A stretch of 64,000 nt of DNA, taken from positions 4,478,501-4,542,500 of the forward strand of contig NZ_CP034447.1 in NCBI RefSeq assembly GCF_003952485.1, in the 5' to 3' direction. Of this stretch, positions 46,778 through 56,284 are shown piece by piece; the stretch's first letter is position 1, and the number at the start of each line of letters is the position of its first letter. The stretch is from Mesorhizobium sp. M1E.F.Ca.ET.045.02.1.1 (GTDB lineage Bacteria; Pseudomonadota; Alphaproteobacteria; Rhizobiales; Rhizobiaceae). The translations under genes and the position numbers were made by a program. The notes below the pieces were generated by a model. The model did no database searches. It had not been told where the DNA came from and worked only from the letters and a program-made list of their open reading frames with translations.

Positions 46778-47478
46778 GCGGCCTCGGCTTTTGCTGCGTC
46801 CGAGGCGACATGGCCGTCGAGGAAGCGCACGGTGCGGCTGGCATACTCCGCGACATCGGCCTCGTGCGTGACCATGACGATGGTGAGGCCGAGTTCGGCA
46901 TTGAGCCTGGTCAGCAGGTGCATGATCTCGTGCGTGCGTGCCGTGTCGAGATTTCCCGTGGGCTCGTCGGCGACGAGCAACGTCGGCTTGGTGACGATGG
47001 CGCGCGCGATCGCAACGCGCTGCTGCTGACCGCCCGAGAGTTCGGCCGGCGTATGGTGCTCCCGGCCGACAAGTCCGACCTCGGCCAGCGCGTGCATTGC
47101 GAGATCGCGGCGTTCGCGAGCGGAAACACCGCGATAGATCAGCGGCAGCTCGACATTCTCGGCCGCCGTGGTGCGGGGCAGGAGATTATAGCCCTGGAAG
47201 ACGAAGCCGACATAGAGGTTGCGCAGCACGGCACGGCGGTTGCGGTCGAGCCTGCCGGCATCGACGCCCATGAAGCGGTAGGTTCCGGCCGTCGGCGTGT
47301 CGAGACAGTCGATGACGTTCATGGCGGTCGACTTGCCAGAGCCGGACGGTCCCATGATGGCGACGAACTCGCCGCGGCGTATCGCAAGATCGACGCCGGC
47401 AAGCGCGTCCACGCGCGCCTCGCCCTCGCCATAGCTCTTCCAGACCTTGTCGAAGGTGATGAGCAGGGGAGCGGACAC
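46774..47478 (-). CDS. MacB-type ABC transporter ATP-binding protein
   Basis: A 234-residue LolD/MacB-type ATPase. Walker [10 protein letters not shown] is near residue 42, the signature [15 protein letters not shown] near 145, Walker [13 protein letters not shown] near 167, and the H-loop VTHE near 200. It sits between the adaptor and permease genes of the same operon and energises the exporter. Confidence 0.95.
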   Translation of the reverse strand: MSAPLLITFDKVWKSYGEGEARVDALAGVDLAIRRGEFVAIMGPSGSGKSTAMNVIDCLDTPTAGTYRFMGVDAGRLDRNRRAVLRNLYVGFVFQGYNLLPRTTAAENVELPLIYRGVSARERRDLAMHALAEVGLVGREHHTPAELSGGQQQRVAIARAIVTKPTLLVADEPTGNLDTARTHEIMHLLTRLNAELGLTIVMVTHEADVAEYASRTVRFLDGHVASDAAKAEAA

Positions 47479-47481
47479 GGA

Positions 47482-48768
47482 TCAGCTCCGCTGCTGCGAG
47501 CCGGTGATGACCTCGGCGCCCTGGTCGAGGCCGGACGTGATCTCGGTCAATTCGCCGTCGGTCGAGCCGATCCTGACGTTGACGGCATGCGGCCGCCCGT
47601 TTTCCAGCACATAGATCGTGCGTGAGCCGTCCGTCGGCGTCTTTGTCGCCTCACGCTGCCGGTTGGGACGGCCCATGCGGCCGGTGAACAGGTCGCGCAA
47701 GCTCCAGCCGCGGGCCGCCTGTTCGGCCGGACGATAGCGGAAGGCGGTGGCCGGCACGGTCAGCACACCCTTGGCCTGCCTGGTCACCACCGCGACGGTG
47801 GCGGTCATTCCGGGCCTGAGCAGACGCCCGCCGTTGTCGACTTCAAGCCGGGCATTGTAGGTGACGACGCCGTCGGTGGTGACCGAGGCGTAGGAGATGT
47901 CGCGGATCTCGGCGTCGAAGGGACGGTCCGGAAAAGCGTCGACGGTGAAGCGGGCATGCTGGCCGGGTTTGACCTGGCCGATATCGGCCTCGTCCACCGC
48001 CGCCTGCAGCTCCATGTTCCGCAAGTCGGCTGCGATGACGAACAGCACCGGCGCCTGCAGCGAGGAGGCGACCGTCTGGCCGGGATCGACCGAGCGCGTG
48101 AGCACGATGCCGTCGATCGGGGCATAGATCGTGCTCTTGGCAAGGTCGGTCTGCTGCGCCTTGAGATCGGCCTCAGCGATGGCGAGGTTGGCTTCGGCGC
48201 TGTCGAGCGCCGCCTTGGAGCGGTCGCGCGTCGCGGTCGCAGCTTCGAGCGACTGGTCCGTCGCCATGCCGCGCTTGGTAAGCGCGCTCGCGCGGACCAC
48301 CGCTTTCTCGTTTTCCTGCAGCGTGACTTTGGCATCCTCCACGGCCGCCGCTGCCGCCTTGGCCGAGGCGGTGGCGCGTTCGATCTGGACCTCGAGCTTG
48401 GCGGTGTCGAGCGTCGCCAGCACGTCGCCCTTCTTGACCTGCTGGTTTTCGCTGACCGCGACCGAGCGGACGATGCCGGACAGCTCGCTGGAGATGTCGA
48501 CCTGCGTCAACGGCTGAAGCGTGCCGGTCGCCGACACCTGGACGGTGAGGTCGGCGACCGTCGCCGGAGCGGTCGTGTATTCGATCCGGGGCGGGGCGGC
48601 GGCGTTCCAACGGTAGACGCCAATCACGACCGCCACGACCGCCAGCGCCAGCAGCGCGTAGAGCCAGCCGCGACGGCGCTTGCGGATCATGCCTTTGCGG
48701 TCGAGCCCGAGAGCTGCCTCGATGGAAGTATCGGATTCCGCCTTTGGCGGATTGACAACCTGGTCCAC
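47482..48768 (-). CDS. MacA-like periplasmic adaptor protein
   Basis: A 428-residue HlyD/MacA-type protein with an N-terminal membrane anchor (about residues 37-52, LYALLALAVVAVVIGVY), two lipoyl halves, a long coiled-coil hairpin (about 100-210, Ala-rich) and a beta-barrel with VSATGTLQPLTQVDISSEL at the start. It joins the ABC part to a TolC-like channel. The start is GTG. It heads the three-gene exporter operon. Confidence 0.92.
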   Translation of the reverse strand: MDQVVNPPKAESDTSIEAALGLDRKGMIRKRRRGWLYALLALAVVAVVIGVYRWNAAAPPRIEYTTAPATVADLTVQVSATGTLQPLTQVDISSELSGIVRSVAVSENQQVKKGDVLATLDTAKLEVQIERATASAKAAAAAVEDAKVTLQENEKAVVRASALTKRGMATDQSLEAATATRDRSKAALDSAEANLAIAEADLKAQQTDLAKSTIYAPIDGIVLTRSVDPGQTVASSLQAPVLFVIAADLRNMELQAAVDEADIGQVKPGQHARFTVDAFPDRPFDAEIRDISYASVTTDGVVTYNARLEVDNGGRLLRPGMTATVAVVTRQAKGVLTVPATAFRYRPAEQAARGWSLRDLFTGRMGRPNRQREATKTPTDGSRTIYVLENGRPHAVNVRIGSTDGELTEITSGLDQGAEVITGSQQRS

Positions 48769-48902
48769 CCCGGACCCCTATAGCGAAGAATTGATGTCCC
48801 TATTTGTGCACAAATCATGCCTTAAGGTTCGAATTTCAAATTAAATTTCCCTCATGTTGGGATTGAGGCGGAAGATTCGGAGCGAGGCGGAAGGCTTTCT
48901 CG

Positions 48903-49805
48903 ATGGCGCGCAGCTACTTGCTTTACGATGTGTTCACGACCGAGCGGCTGGCCGGGAATCCGGTCGCCGTGGTGCTCGACAGCGAGGGGCTGGACACGGC
49001 CGCCATGCAGGCGATCGCACGCGAATTCAACCTGTCCGAGACGGTTTTCGTGCTGCCGCCCGAAAATCCCAAGCACAGCAACCGTATCCGTATCTTCACG
49101 CCCGACTACGAGATGCCGTTCGCCGGCCACCCGACGGTCGGTTCGGCTATCGCGCTTGCGGAGCTGAAAGGCGAGACGACAGGCATCTTTGTGCTGGAAG
49201 AAAACATCGGCCCTGTGCGTTGCGCGGTGAGCAAGCATGATGGCGCCATTTTCGCGGAGTTCGACCTGGCGAAACTGCCGGAGCGCCTGGAACTCGTCGC
49301 CGACCCGGAAATGATCGGCGCGGCGCTCGGTCTTGCTCCGCACGAGATCGGCTTCGAGAATCACCGCGTTTCCTTCTGGTCGGCCGGCGTGCCCTACGTC
49401 ACCATTCCGGTCTCCGGCCTCGAAGCGGCCGCAAAAGTCAGGCTGGACAACCAGGCCTGGTCGGAACTCGCGCCGCGCAAGAGCGAATGGGCCTTTGCCA
49501 GCCCCTATGTCTATTGCCGCGACAGGGTGCATCACGACAGCGCCTTCCATGTCCGCATGATCGTGCCTGGCAATCCCTCGTACGAGGACCCGGCGACCGG
49601 CTCGGCCGCGGCCGCCTTTGCCGGCACCATCATGCATTTCGATGGTCCAACGGACGGAATCTCACAGCTCTGGATCGAGCAGGGGCTGGAAATGGGCCGG
49701 CCTTCGCGCATCCGCCTCGAGCTCAATGTCGACGGCGGAAAACTGGCCTCGGCGCGCATCGGCGGCCATGCGATCCGGGTCGCGGAAGGCAAGTTGTTCG
49801 TCTGA
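48903..49805 (+). CDS. PhzF-family protein
   Basis: A 300-residue isomerase-like protein of the PhzF/DAP-epimerase fold. [14 protein letters not shown] holds the likely catalytic Glu, and [11 protein letters not shown] and [15 protein letters not shown] are the two family signatures. PhzF itself isomerises DHHA in phenazine synthesis, but no other phenazine genes are near, so the substrate is unknown. It is transcribed divergently from the MacAB operon. Confidence 0.9.
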   Translation: MARSYLLYDVFTTERLAGNPVAVVLDSEGLDTAAMQAIAREFNLSETVFVLPPENPKHSNRIRIFTPDYEMPFAGHPTVGSAIALAELKGETTGIFVLEENIGPVRCAVSKHDGAIFAEFDLAKLPERLELVADPEMIGAALGLAPHEIGFENHRVSFWSAGVPYVTIPVSGLEAAAKVRLDNQAWSELAPRKSEWAFASPYVYCRDRVHHDSAFHVRMIVPGNPSYEDPATGSAAAAFAGTIMHFDGPTDGISQLWIEQGLEMGRPSRIRLELNVDGGKLASARIGGHAIRVAEGKLFV

Positions 49806-49828
49806 CCGGTGCGGCTTTTTTTGAGCGA

Positions 49829-49873
49829 GCATGATCTTTTCCGAAAACCGGAATCCACTTTTCGGGATCATGC
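49829..49873. repeat. RIME-like palindromic element, copy 6 (one module)
   Basis: GCATGATC (49829-49836) pairs with GATCATGC (49866-49873), with an inner CCGAAAA...TTTTCGG stem as in copies 2 and 5. It lies between the PhzF gene and tRNA-Lys. Confidence 0.75.
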
Positions 49874-49965
49874 CGTGTCGATTTGTCGGGAAATGATCCG
49901 GCAGGGCTGGACATCGCCGAAACCGGCGGCTATATGCCCGCCGACGCTGGGTTTCCCGGCGGTGT

Positions 49966-50041
<76 letters not shown>

Positions 50042-50295
50042 ATTAACTATCTGATATTATTCTTTTTTCCGCTGCGACGCCAGCGCATCGGGCTGCCAAC
50101 GGTTTGCAATTCTGACCGCTGGTTTCCAATTCGCGTTGTGTTCCTGATCCAGGCTGCCGGACCTCGGAGGCCATTCGAATTTGAGCTGAGAACTTTAACA
50201 TCCCGCCGTCAAAGCAGCAGGCGGCTAATCGTCTATCGCTAAGGTGACAATCTATAAAAATAGGATATAGCGGTGAGCCCAAGGGGGGTGGGGCT

Positions 50296-51000
50296 ATGTT
50301 CAAAGACCAAGTCTTTATTCGTATATGCCATGTGAAAACCGGCTATGAAGACCGGGAGCGGCACATTGTTGCGGAATTTGGCAGTCGCGGCGTACCGGTA
50401 AACTGGTATCTGGATCATGACATTGCCGACCTTCTCGATGAGGAGCAGCGTTCAGGGAGGGCCGCGGAGGTGTCGCTGTCGCGTAAGCATATCGGGATAT
50501 GGCATGACTTCCTGAAAACCGATCTGCCGTATTGCCTGGTCTTCGAAGATGATGTGTTTCTTGCTCGCAACTTCGTCACACGCTTGGCCGACTGCCTCAA
50601 GGAAATCGGAACGGACCGGAAGGCAGTCGTATACCTTGGAAATGGCGGAAATTACTACACGCCGCGATCCACGCTGAGGAAGGGGCAGTTCCTGTATCCC
50701 GGGAAGCACTCCAGATGCACGGATTCCTATATCCTCACGCGGTCGGCCGCCGAGGCTCGATGCCAGTGGTTCAGCGCCAGCAAACTGGTCCGGCCGATCG
50801 ACTGGGAAGTCAATGATAGCGACCGAGAGACCGGGACAGAAATTCTGTGGTTCGAAAGGCCGATCGTCGAACAAGGCACCCACAACGGCCGCTTTGCTAC
50901 ATCGATCTCACCGAAGCGGCAAAGGCCACTCTGGTACAAGCGCTCAGAGTGGGCCTTTAAGAAGTACCGCCGAAAGGTATTTGGTCACACCGCTGGCTAG
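50296..51000 (+). CDS. Glycosyltransferase family 25 (LPS/capsule type)
   Basis: A 234-residue enzyme. The FEDDV motif (about residues 84-88) is the metal-binding core of GT25 beta-galactosyl/glucosyltransferases, preceded by SLSRKHIGIWHDFLKTDLPYCLV. The base composition is lower in GC than most neighbours, and it directly follows tRNA-Lys and a 254-base gap without a visible gene (50042-50295). Such a place often marks acquired DNA. The stop (50998-51000) touches a RIME-like element. Confidence 0.85.
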   Translation: MFKDQVFIRICHVKTGYEDRERHIVAEFGSRGVPVNWYLDHDIADLLDEEQRSGRAAEVSLSRKHIGIWHDFLKTDLPYCLVFEDDVFLARNFVTRLADCLKEIGTDRKAVVYLGNGGNYYTPRSTLRKGQFLYPGKHSRCTDSYILTRSAAEARCQWFSASKLVRPIDWEVNDSDRETGTEILWFERPIVEQGTHNGRFATSISPKRQRPLWYKRSEWAFKKYRRKVFGHTAG

Positions 51001-51141
51001 AGCAATTCCAGGAAAAGTGTGTAACGGTTTTCCGTCAGGAATTGCGTAAAAACAAATACTTAGAGCGGTTCAGCGATTCCGTGAAACGCTGAGCCGCGCT
51101 AAGAGTTCCAGGAAAACCGGAGCCGATTGCGAAGGAACTCT
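51000..51141. repeat. RIME-like palindromic element, copy 7 (three modules)
   Basis: GCAATTCC (51002-51009) pairs with GGAATTGC (51038-51045), GCGGTTCAGCG (51065-51075) with CGCTGAGCCGC (51088-51098), and AGAGTTCC (51102-51109) with GGAACTCT (51134-51141). It is in inverted orientation to copies 1 and 3 and fills the gap between the GT25 gene and cobT. Confidence 0.8.
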
Positions 51142-51212
51142 ATTCAACAACGGCCTAGATCAGATCATGCGGCCCGCGTGCTAAGCTGGTTCTTCAACCG
51201 GCTTGCCGCTTG

Positions 51213-52223
51213 TCAGTTCTCCGATACACCCGCCTCGGCGAAGCTCGCCATCCTGGCATGGCATTCCAGCGCCGAGCGGACGATGTTGACCGCAAGGCAG
51301 GCGCCGGAGCCTTCGCCGAGCCGCATGCCGAGGTCGAGCAGCGGCGGCAGGCCGAGCGCTTCGAGCAGGCGGCGGTGGCCCGATTCGGCCGAGACATGAG
51401 CGGCGATGGTGTGGGCAAGCCCGGTCGGATGCAGCCTTGCCAACGGTGCAACGGCGGCGGTGCAGACGAAGCCGTCGAGCAGCACCGGGATATTGTTGCG
51501 GCGGGCGGCGAGCGTTGCGCCGAAAATCGCTGCAAGCTCGCGTCCGCCGAGTGCCGCGGCAATCTTCAATGGATCGGAGAGCGAATCGGCATGGCGCTTG
51601 AGGCCGGCCTCGATCGCGGTGATCTTGCGGATCAGGCCTGCGTCGTCGACGCCGGTACCGCGGCCGGTCCATTTTTCCGCGCCGCCGCCGAAGAGGGCGG
51701 CCGAGATCGCGGCGGCCGGCGTGGTGTTGCCGATGCCCATCTCGCCGAAGCAGACGAGATCGAGGTCCTTGGTCACGGCGTCATAGCCGACCGAGACGGC
51801 GGCGAGGAAGGCCTGCTCGTCCATGGCCGGCACCTGCGTGAAATCGCCGGTCGGATGGTCGAGATCGAGCGGGATGACATCGAGCTTGGCGCCGGCAACA
51901 CGGGCGAGCTGGTTGATGGCAGCACCCCCGCCGGCGAAGTTCGCCACCATCTGTACCGTGACTTCCGACGGATAGGCCGACACGCCCTGCGCGGTGACGC
52001 CGTGGTTGCCGGCAAAGACGAAGACCTTCACTGCGTCGAGCTTCGGCATTTCGCGGCCTTGCCAGCGGGCCAGCCAGGCGGCGATCGATTCCAGCCGGCC
52101 GAGGCTGCCTTGCGGCTTGGTCAGAGTGTCCTGCCGTCGGGCGACGGCACCAGCGGCGGCGTCGCTGCCGGCGGGCAGATCGAGGCAGGCGGCGCGAAGG
52201 TCTTCGAGCGATTTGAACGACAT
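51213..52223 (-). CDS. cobT: Nicotinate-nucleotide--dimethylbenzimidazole phosphoribosyltransferase
   Basis: A 336-residue enzyme activating the lower ligand dimethylbenzimidazole to alpha-ribazole phosphate. Motifs seen are KPQGSLGRLESIAAWLARW, FAGNHGVTAQGVSAYPSEVT, GEMGIGNTTPAAAI and LLDGFVCTAAVAPL. In Pseudomonas denitrificans nomenclature it is CobU. It is the last gene of the minus-strand cob operon, 24 bases after cobS. Confidence 0.96.
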   Translation of the reverse strand: MSFKSLEDLRAACLDLPAGSDAAAGAVARRQDTLTKPQGSLGRLESIAAWLARWQGREMPKLDAVKVFVFAGNHGVTAQGVSAYPSEVTVQMVANFAGGGAAINQLARVAGAKLDVIPLDLDHPTGDFTQVPAMDEQAFLAAVSVGYDAVTKDLDLVCFGEMGIGNTTPAAAISAALFGGGAEKWTGRGTGVDDAGLIRKITAIEAGLKRHADSLSDPLKIAAALGGRELAAIFGATLAARRNNIPVLLDGFVCTAAVAPLARLHPTGLAHTIAAHVSAESGHRRLLEALGLPPLLDLGMRLGEGSGACLAVNIVRSALECHARMASFAEAGVSEN

Positions 52224-52247
52224 GGGGGCAATGTCTCCAGTGGAGAG

Positions 52248-53015
52248 TCAGAGGGATAGGGAAACTGAGGCAACGAGCAGGACCGCGATCTCGCCGAGCT
52301 GCTGCAGCGCACCGATCGTGTCGCCGGTCTGGCCGCCGATCTGACGGTGGCAAAGCGCGCGGAAGGCGGTAAACGAGAGGCTGAGCAAGACGAGTGCGGC
52401 AATCGCGCCGCCAAGGCCGAGCGCCAATAGCGACACGGCGCCAAGTGCCGCGCCGATGATAGCGGTCTCGGCGCTGACAGTGCCGGCAGTGGCGGAAAGA
52501 CCGTCGGAGCGGGCGGGCGGCAGAAGATGCATGAAGGCGCCGAACAGCCCGCGCGAGGCGGCGTGAGCAGCAAGGAGGGCCAGGAACACATGGCTGGGGC
52601 CGGCCAGTGCGGACAGCGCGCTCCAGCGGATGAGCAGCGAGATGCCGAGGGTAGCGGCGCCATAGGCGCCGATGCGGCTGTCGCGCATGATCTCCAGCTT
52701 CTTCTCGCGCGTCTTGCCGCCGCCGAAGCCGTCGGCGATGTCGGAAAGTCCGTCCTCGTGCAGGCAGCCGGTGGCGAGCATCGTCGCGGCAAGGGCGAGC
52801 GCTGCGGCCGGACCGGTGGCTACACCCAGCCCGGAAGCGACAGCGTAGACGAGCGCGCCGATGATGGCGACGGCGAGACCGGCAAAGGGTGCCGCCCAGA
52901 TCGCGTCGGCAAGGCTGCGACCGCCGAAATCGCTAGACGGCAGCCTCAACCTGGTGAAGAAGACGAGGCTGAGGCCGATATCGTCAAGCAATTGCCGAGG
53001 TGCGGAAGGGCTCAT
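52248..53015 (-). CDS. cobS: Adenosylcobinamide-GDP ribazoletransferase
   Basis: A 255-residue integral membrane enzyme joining adenosylcobinamide-GDP and alpha-ribazole to give cobalamin (CobV in P. denitrificans terms). The hallmark is GCLHEDGLSDIADGFGGGKTREKKLEIMRDSRIGAYG, seen here in parts: CLHEDGLSDIADGFGGG and MRDSRIGAYGA. It overlaps cobB by four bases (ATGA). The other CobS, of cobaltochelatase, is a different protein and is not here. Confidence 0.96.
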   Translation of the reverse strand: MSPSAPRQLLDDIGLSLVFFTRLRLPSSDFGGRSLADAIWAAPFAGLAVAIIGALVYAVASGLGVATGPAAALALAATMLATGCLHEDGLSDIADGFGGGKTREKKLEIMRDSRIGAYGAATLGISLLIRWSALSALAGPSHVFLALLAAHAASRGLFGAFMHLLPPARSDGLSATAGTVSAETAIIGAALGAVSLLALGLGGAIAALVLLSLSFTAFRALCHRQIGGQTGDTIGALQQLGEIAVLLVASVSLSL

Positions 53016-54328
53016 GCGCCCCTCGCAATGGCGTGGAAGAAGGTGCCGCTGACATGGCCGCGTCGATAGCCGGAGGCTCCAAGCGGGTTGCCCTGGCCGT
53101 CGGCGAGGTCGGCCAGCGGCTCGTCATTGCCGGTGGCCGTCATCTGCGCATAGTGGAACTCATGACCGCGGATCAGCGTGCCTTCGGGCCCCAACGGGCA
53201 GGCGGCGCGTAGGCGCGCCTCACGGTAACCGAGATTCATCTTCCGCTTGGCGAAGCTGGTCGAGTGGCCGAGCAGGCCGAGCATGTTGTGGCTTTGGCCG
53301 TCCGCGTCCTCCAGCACCTCGCCCAGCACCATGAAGCCGCCGCACTCACCGTGCACGGGCTTTGTCTGTGCGAAGCGCACCATTCCCGCGCGGAAGTTCG
53401 TCGCGGCCGCAAGCTTGCCGGCATGCAATTCGGGATAGCCACCGGGCAGCCAGCAGACATCGCAGTCTTCGGCCGGCGCCTCGTCGGCGAGAGGGGAGAA
53501 GGGCACGATCTCGGCGCCGGCCATGCGCCAATGCGCGGCGACATGCGGGTAGAGGAAGGTGAAGGCAGAGTCCTCGGCCAGCGCGATGCGCTGTCCCGGC
53601 GCCTGCAATGCATCGCCGAAGTCGCCAGCCGCCGGTTCCAGCGGTGTCGCCAACGCCAGGATGGCGTCGATATCGAGCGACTTCTCGACCATATCGGCCA
53701 GCCGGTCGAGATGCGCCATCAGGTTTTCGTATTCGCCGGCTTGCACAAGACCGAGATGCCGTTCCGGCAGGTTAAGGGTGGGGTCGCGCATGATGGCGCC
53801 GACCACCGGCAAGCCGATCGCCTCGATCGCGTCGCCCGACAATCGCCGGTGGCGTTCGCTGCCCAAGCGATTGAGCACGACGCCGGCCATGCGCACATCC
53901 GGATCGTAGGTGGCAAAACCCTTGGCTACGGCAGCCGCCGTGGTCGACTGTCCAGAAACGTCGAGCACCAGAAGCACCGGCAAGCCATAGAGCCTGGCGA
54001 GATCGGCAGCCGAGCCCGATCGGCCTTGCGGAGCGGGGATGCCGTCGAACAGACCCATCGCGCTTTCGAGGATGACGTATTCGGCATCCTCCGCTGCCTG
54101 TGCGGCCAGAGCGTTGAGCAGGGAAGGGGACATCGCCCAACCGTCGAGATTGACGCCTGACAGGCCCGTGGCGGCGGCGTGGAAGCCGGGGTCGATATAG
54201 TCCGGCCCGGACTTCGCGCCGCGCACCTTCAGTCCGCGCCGGGCGAGCGCGCGCAGCAGGCCGATGGTGACGCTGGTCTTGCCCGAACCGGAGCGCGGCG
54301 CGCCGATGATGATCGCGCGGGCGGTCAC
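53012..54328 (-). CDS. cobB: Cobyrinate a,c-diamide synthase
   Basis: A 438-residue ATP- and glutamine-dependent amidase. The N-terminal P-loop GAPRSGSGKTSVT and SGPDYIDPGFH belong to the dethiobiotin-synthetase-like domain. The C-terminal class I glutaminase has GECGGFMVLGE, with the catalytic Cys in ECGG. It amidates side chains a and c of hydrogenobyrinate. It overlaps cobA and cobS. Confidence 0.96.
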   Translation of the reverse strand: MTARAIIIGAPRSGSGKTSVTIGLLRALARRGLKVRGAKSGPDYIDPGFHAAATGLSGVNLDGWAMSPSLLNALAAQAAEDAEYVILESAMGLFDGIPAPQGRSGSAADLARLYGLPVLLVLDVSGQSTTAAAVAKGFATYDPDVRMAGVVLNRLGSERHRRLSGDAIEAIGLPVVGAIMRDPTLNLPERHLGLVQAGEYENLMAHLDRLADMVEKSLDIDAILALATPLEPAAGDFGDALQAPGQRIALAEDSAFTFLYPHVAAHWRMAGAEIVPFSPLADEAPAEDCDVCWLPGGYPELHAGKLAAATNFRAGMVRFAQTKPVHGECGGFMVLGEVLEDADGQSHNMLGLLGHSTSFAKRKMNLGYREARLRAACPLGPEGTLIRGHEFHYAQMTATGNDEPLADLADGQGNPLGASGYRRGHVSGTFFHAIARGA

Positions 54329-55140
54329 AATCCACCTGCCAGTGCCGCGCGCATGGCGACGATCTCGCCGACGACGATCAGCGCCGGCGAGGCGAGCCCG
54401 GCGGCCGCGGCCGCCTCGGCGATTGTCACGAGCGTTGCGACAACGATGCGCTCTTGCGGCGTGGTCGCCGCGACGATCACGGCGGCAGGAGTGGAGGGCG
54501 CAAGGCCGCCGCTGAGCAGCTTCGCCGCTATCACCGGCAGATTGGCCATGCCCATATAGACGACGACGGGCTGGCCCGTGCGCGCGATCGCGGCCCAGTC
54601 GATGTCGTCATCGGTGCCCGCGGCATGGCCGGTGGCGAGGATGACGGCCTTGTTGATGCCACGCATGGTGGCGGGAATGCCGGTCGCGGCCAAGGCGCTC
54701 AGGCCGGAGGTCAGGCCGGACAACACCCGGAACGGAATGTTTTCGCGCGCGAGCGCCAAAGCTTCTTCGCCGCCGCGGCCGAAAATATAGGGATCGCCGC
54801 CCTTCAGGCGCACGACGCGGCGGCCTTCGCGGGCAAGACGCACCAGTAGGGCGTTGATGTCGTCCTGCTTCATCGAGGGCTGGCCGCCGCGCTTTCCCGC
54901 GTAGAAAAGCTCGGCGCCTTCAGCAACCGCCACGACATCGGGCGAGACCAGCGCGTCATAAACCAGCGCGTCGCACTGGCCAAGCGCCGCCAGCACTTCC
55001 AGAGTCAGGCAGCCGGGATCGCCGGGGCCGGCGCCGGCCAGCCAGACATGGCCGGGCTCCAGCGCGCGCGGCTTGAAGTTCAGCCGCGCCAGTGCCTGCT
55101 CGACCGTTGCCCGTCCGTTTCTGTTGGCGCCGTAGTTCAC
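54325..55140 (-). CDS. cobA: Uroporphyrinogen-III C-methyltransferase
   Basis: A 271-residue SAM methyltransferase making precorrin-2 at the branch from heme to siroheme and B12. Motifs are [35 protein letters not shown] and [24 protein letters not shown] chose GTG 55140, which overlaps the cobM stop (GTGA); the 28 residues before the core are an N-terminal tail. The frame is also open upstream through the cobM gene, but that part is a shadow. Confidence 0.94.
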   Translation of the reverse strand: MNYGANRNGRATVEQALARLNFKPRALEPGHVWLAGAGPGDPGCLTLEVLAALGQCDALVYDALVSPDVVAVAEGAELFYAGKRGGQPSMKQDDINALLVRLAREGRRVVRLKGGDPYIFGRGGEEALALARENIPFRVLSGLTSGLSALAATGIPATMRGINKAVILATGHAAGTDDDIDWAAIARTGQPVVVYMGMANLPVIAAKLLSGGLAPSTPAAVIVAATTPQERIVVATLVTIAEAAAAAGLASPALIVVGEIVAMRAALAGGL

Positions 55141-55901
55141 AATCCGTCCCGTCCGCGAAAACGCCGCTGGTAGTGGGCGTCGTAAAGTGAACTTTCGCCG
55201 AAATCCTGCGCGGCCAAGGCGCTGCCGACGAAGATGATCGCCGTGCGCTCCATCGGGTTTTCCGCGAGCTGCGCTTCGATGGTGCCCAGAGTGCCGGTCA
55301 GAATGCGCTCGTCCGGCCAGGAGGCGCGGAAAACGACCGCTACCGGGCACTCGGCTCCGTAGAGCGGCGTCAGATCGGCGACGATGCTGTCGATGGCGTG
55401 GATGGCAAGATGGATGGCCAGCGTGGCGCCGGTGCGGCCGAAGCCGGCAAGCGTCTCGCCGGGCGGCATTTTCGAGGCGCGGCCGGAGACACGAGTGAGC
55501 ACGAGGCTCTGGGCGAGCTCGGGAATGGTGAGCTCGCGGCGCAGCGCGGCAGCGGCAGCGGCGAAGGAGGGGACGCCCGGCGTCAGCGTGTAAGGAATGC
55601 CGTGTTTTTCCAGCCGCCTTATCTGTTCGGCCACCGCGCTCCAGACCGAAAGGTCGCCGGAGTGCAGGCGCGCGACGTCCTGGCCGGCCTTGTGGGCGGC
55701 GAGATATTCGGCCTCGATCTCGTCGAGCGACATCGGCGCGGTGTCGATCAGTCTGGTGCCCGGCGCGCAATGTTCGATCAGTTCCGGCGCGACGATCGAG
55801 CCGGCATAGAGACATACGGGGCAGGTCGCCAGCAGGCGACTGCCGCGCAAGGTGATGAGGTCGGCCGCGCCCGGGCCGGCGCCGATGAAATGGACCGTCA
55901 T
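55137..55901 (-). CDS. cobM: Precorrin-4 C11-methyltransferase
   Basis: A 254-residue tetrapyrrole methylase adding the C11 methyl in the aerobic B12 route. It begins [22 protein letters not shown] and has [19 protein letters not shown] and [22 protein letters not shown], the CobM hallmarks. It overlaps cobE and cobA by four bases. Confidence 0.96.
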   Translation of the reverse strand: MTVHFIGAGPGAADLITLRGSRLLATCPVCLYAGSIVAPELIEHCAPGTRLIDTAPMSLDEIEAEYLAAHKAGQDVARLHSGDLSVWSAVAEQIRRLEKHGIPYTLTPGVPSFAAAAAALRRELTIPELAQSLVLTRVSGRASKMPPGETLAGFGRTGATLAIHLAIHAIDSIVADLTPLYGAECPVAVVFRASWPDERILTGTLGTIEAQLAENPMERTAIIFVGSALAAQDFGESSLYDAHYQRRFRGRDGL

Positions 55902-56284
55902 GCGGTGCCTCCGCCAAGAGCGATGGCGCAGGTCACCGGGCCGAGCACGGTGCGCGGCCCGAGCAGTTTTGCGTCCTTGCCGGCCGCTGCCAGCGCCGAG
56001 GCTTCCGAAACCGACGGCGTGCCGGCATGAGTCTCTGACAGTTCGGAATGGCTAACTGTGCCGCCGGAAGCGGCCTGCAACGCGTCGTCGGTGACAACGA
56101 TCACCGGCAGGTCGAGGTCGCGCCCGGCGAGGAAGATCGCTTCCTCCTCGCGTTTGACTTCGCCTGTGGCGAGCGCCGAAAGTGCTGTCATCGCCAGCCC
56201 GTGCGCTTCGAGCGCGGTCTCGATCGCGGCGCGCACGTCGCGCGCCGTCACACCTTTCCGGCTGCCGATGCCCGCGACCATCAT
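55898..56284 (-). CDS. cobE: Cobalamin biosynthesis protein CobE
   Basis: A 128-residue protein matching the C-terminal domain of Cbi[21 protein letters not shown] near the start and [25 protein letters not shown] in the middle. Its role in the aerobic pathway is not fully settled; it may help handle precorrin intermediates. I chose ATG 56284 (overlap ATGA with the cobL stop); an ATG at 56302 is possible. Confidence 0.88.
   Translation of the reverse strand: MMVAGIGSRKGVTARDVRAAIETALEAHGLAMTALSALATGEVKREEEAIFLAGRDLDLPVIVVTDDALQAASGGTVSHSELSETHAGTPSVSEASALAAAGKDAKLLGPRTVLGPVTCAIALGGGTA

Noticed and set aside
45179..47029. 616-codon open frame opposite the MacB genes
   Set aside because: It begins inside acdR and runs antisense to two well-supported genes, with low-complexity sequence. 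It is a shadow.
48903..49805. Phenazine biosynthesis
   Set aside because: Only a PhzF-type protein is present. PhzF homologues are widespread without phenazine genes.
50042..50295. Gene in the gap after tRNA-Lys
   Set aside because: The short frames there have no ribosome-binding site or recognisable motif.
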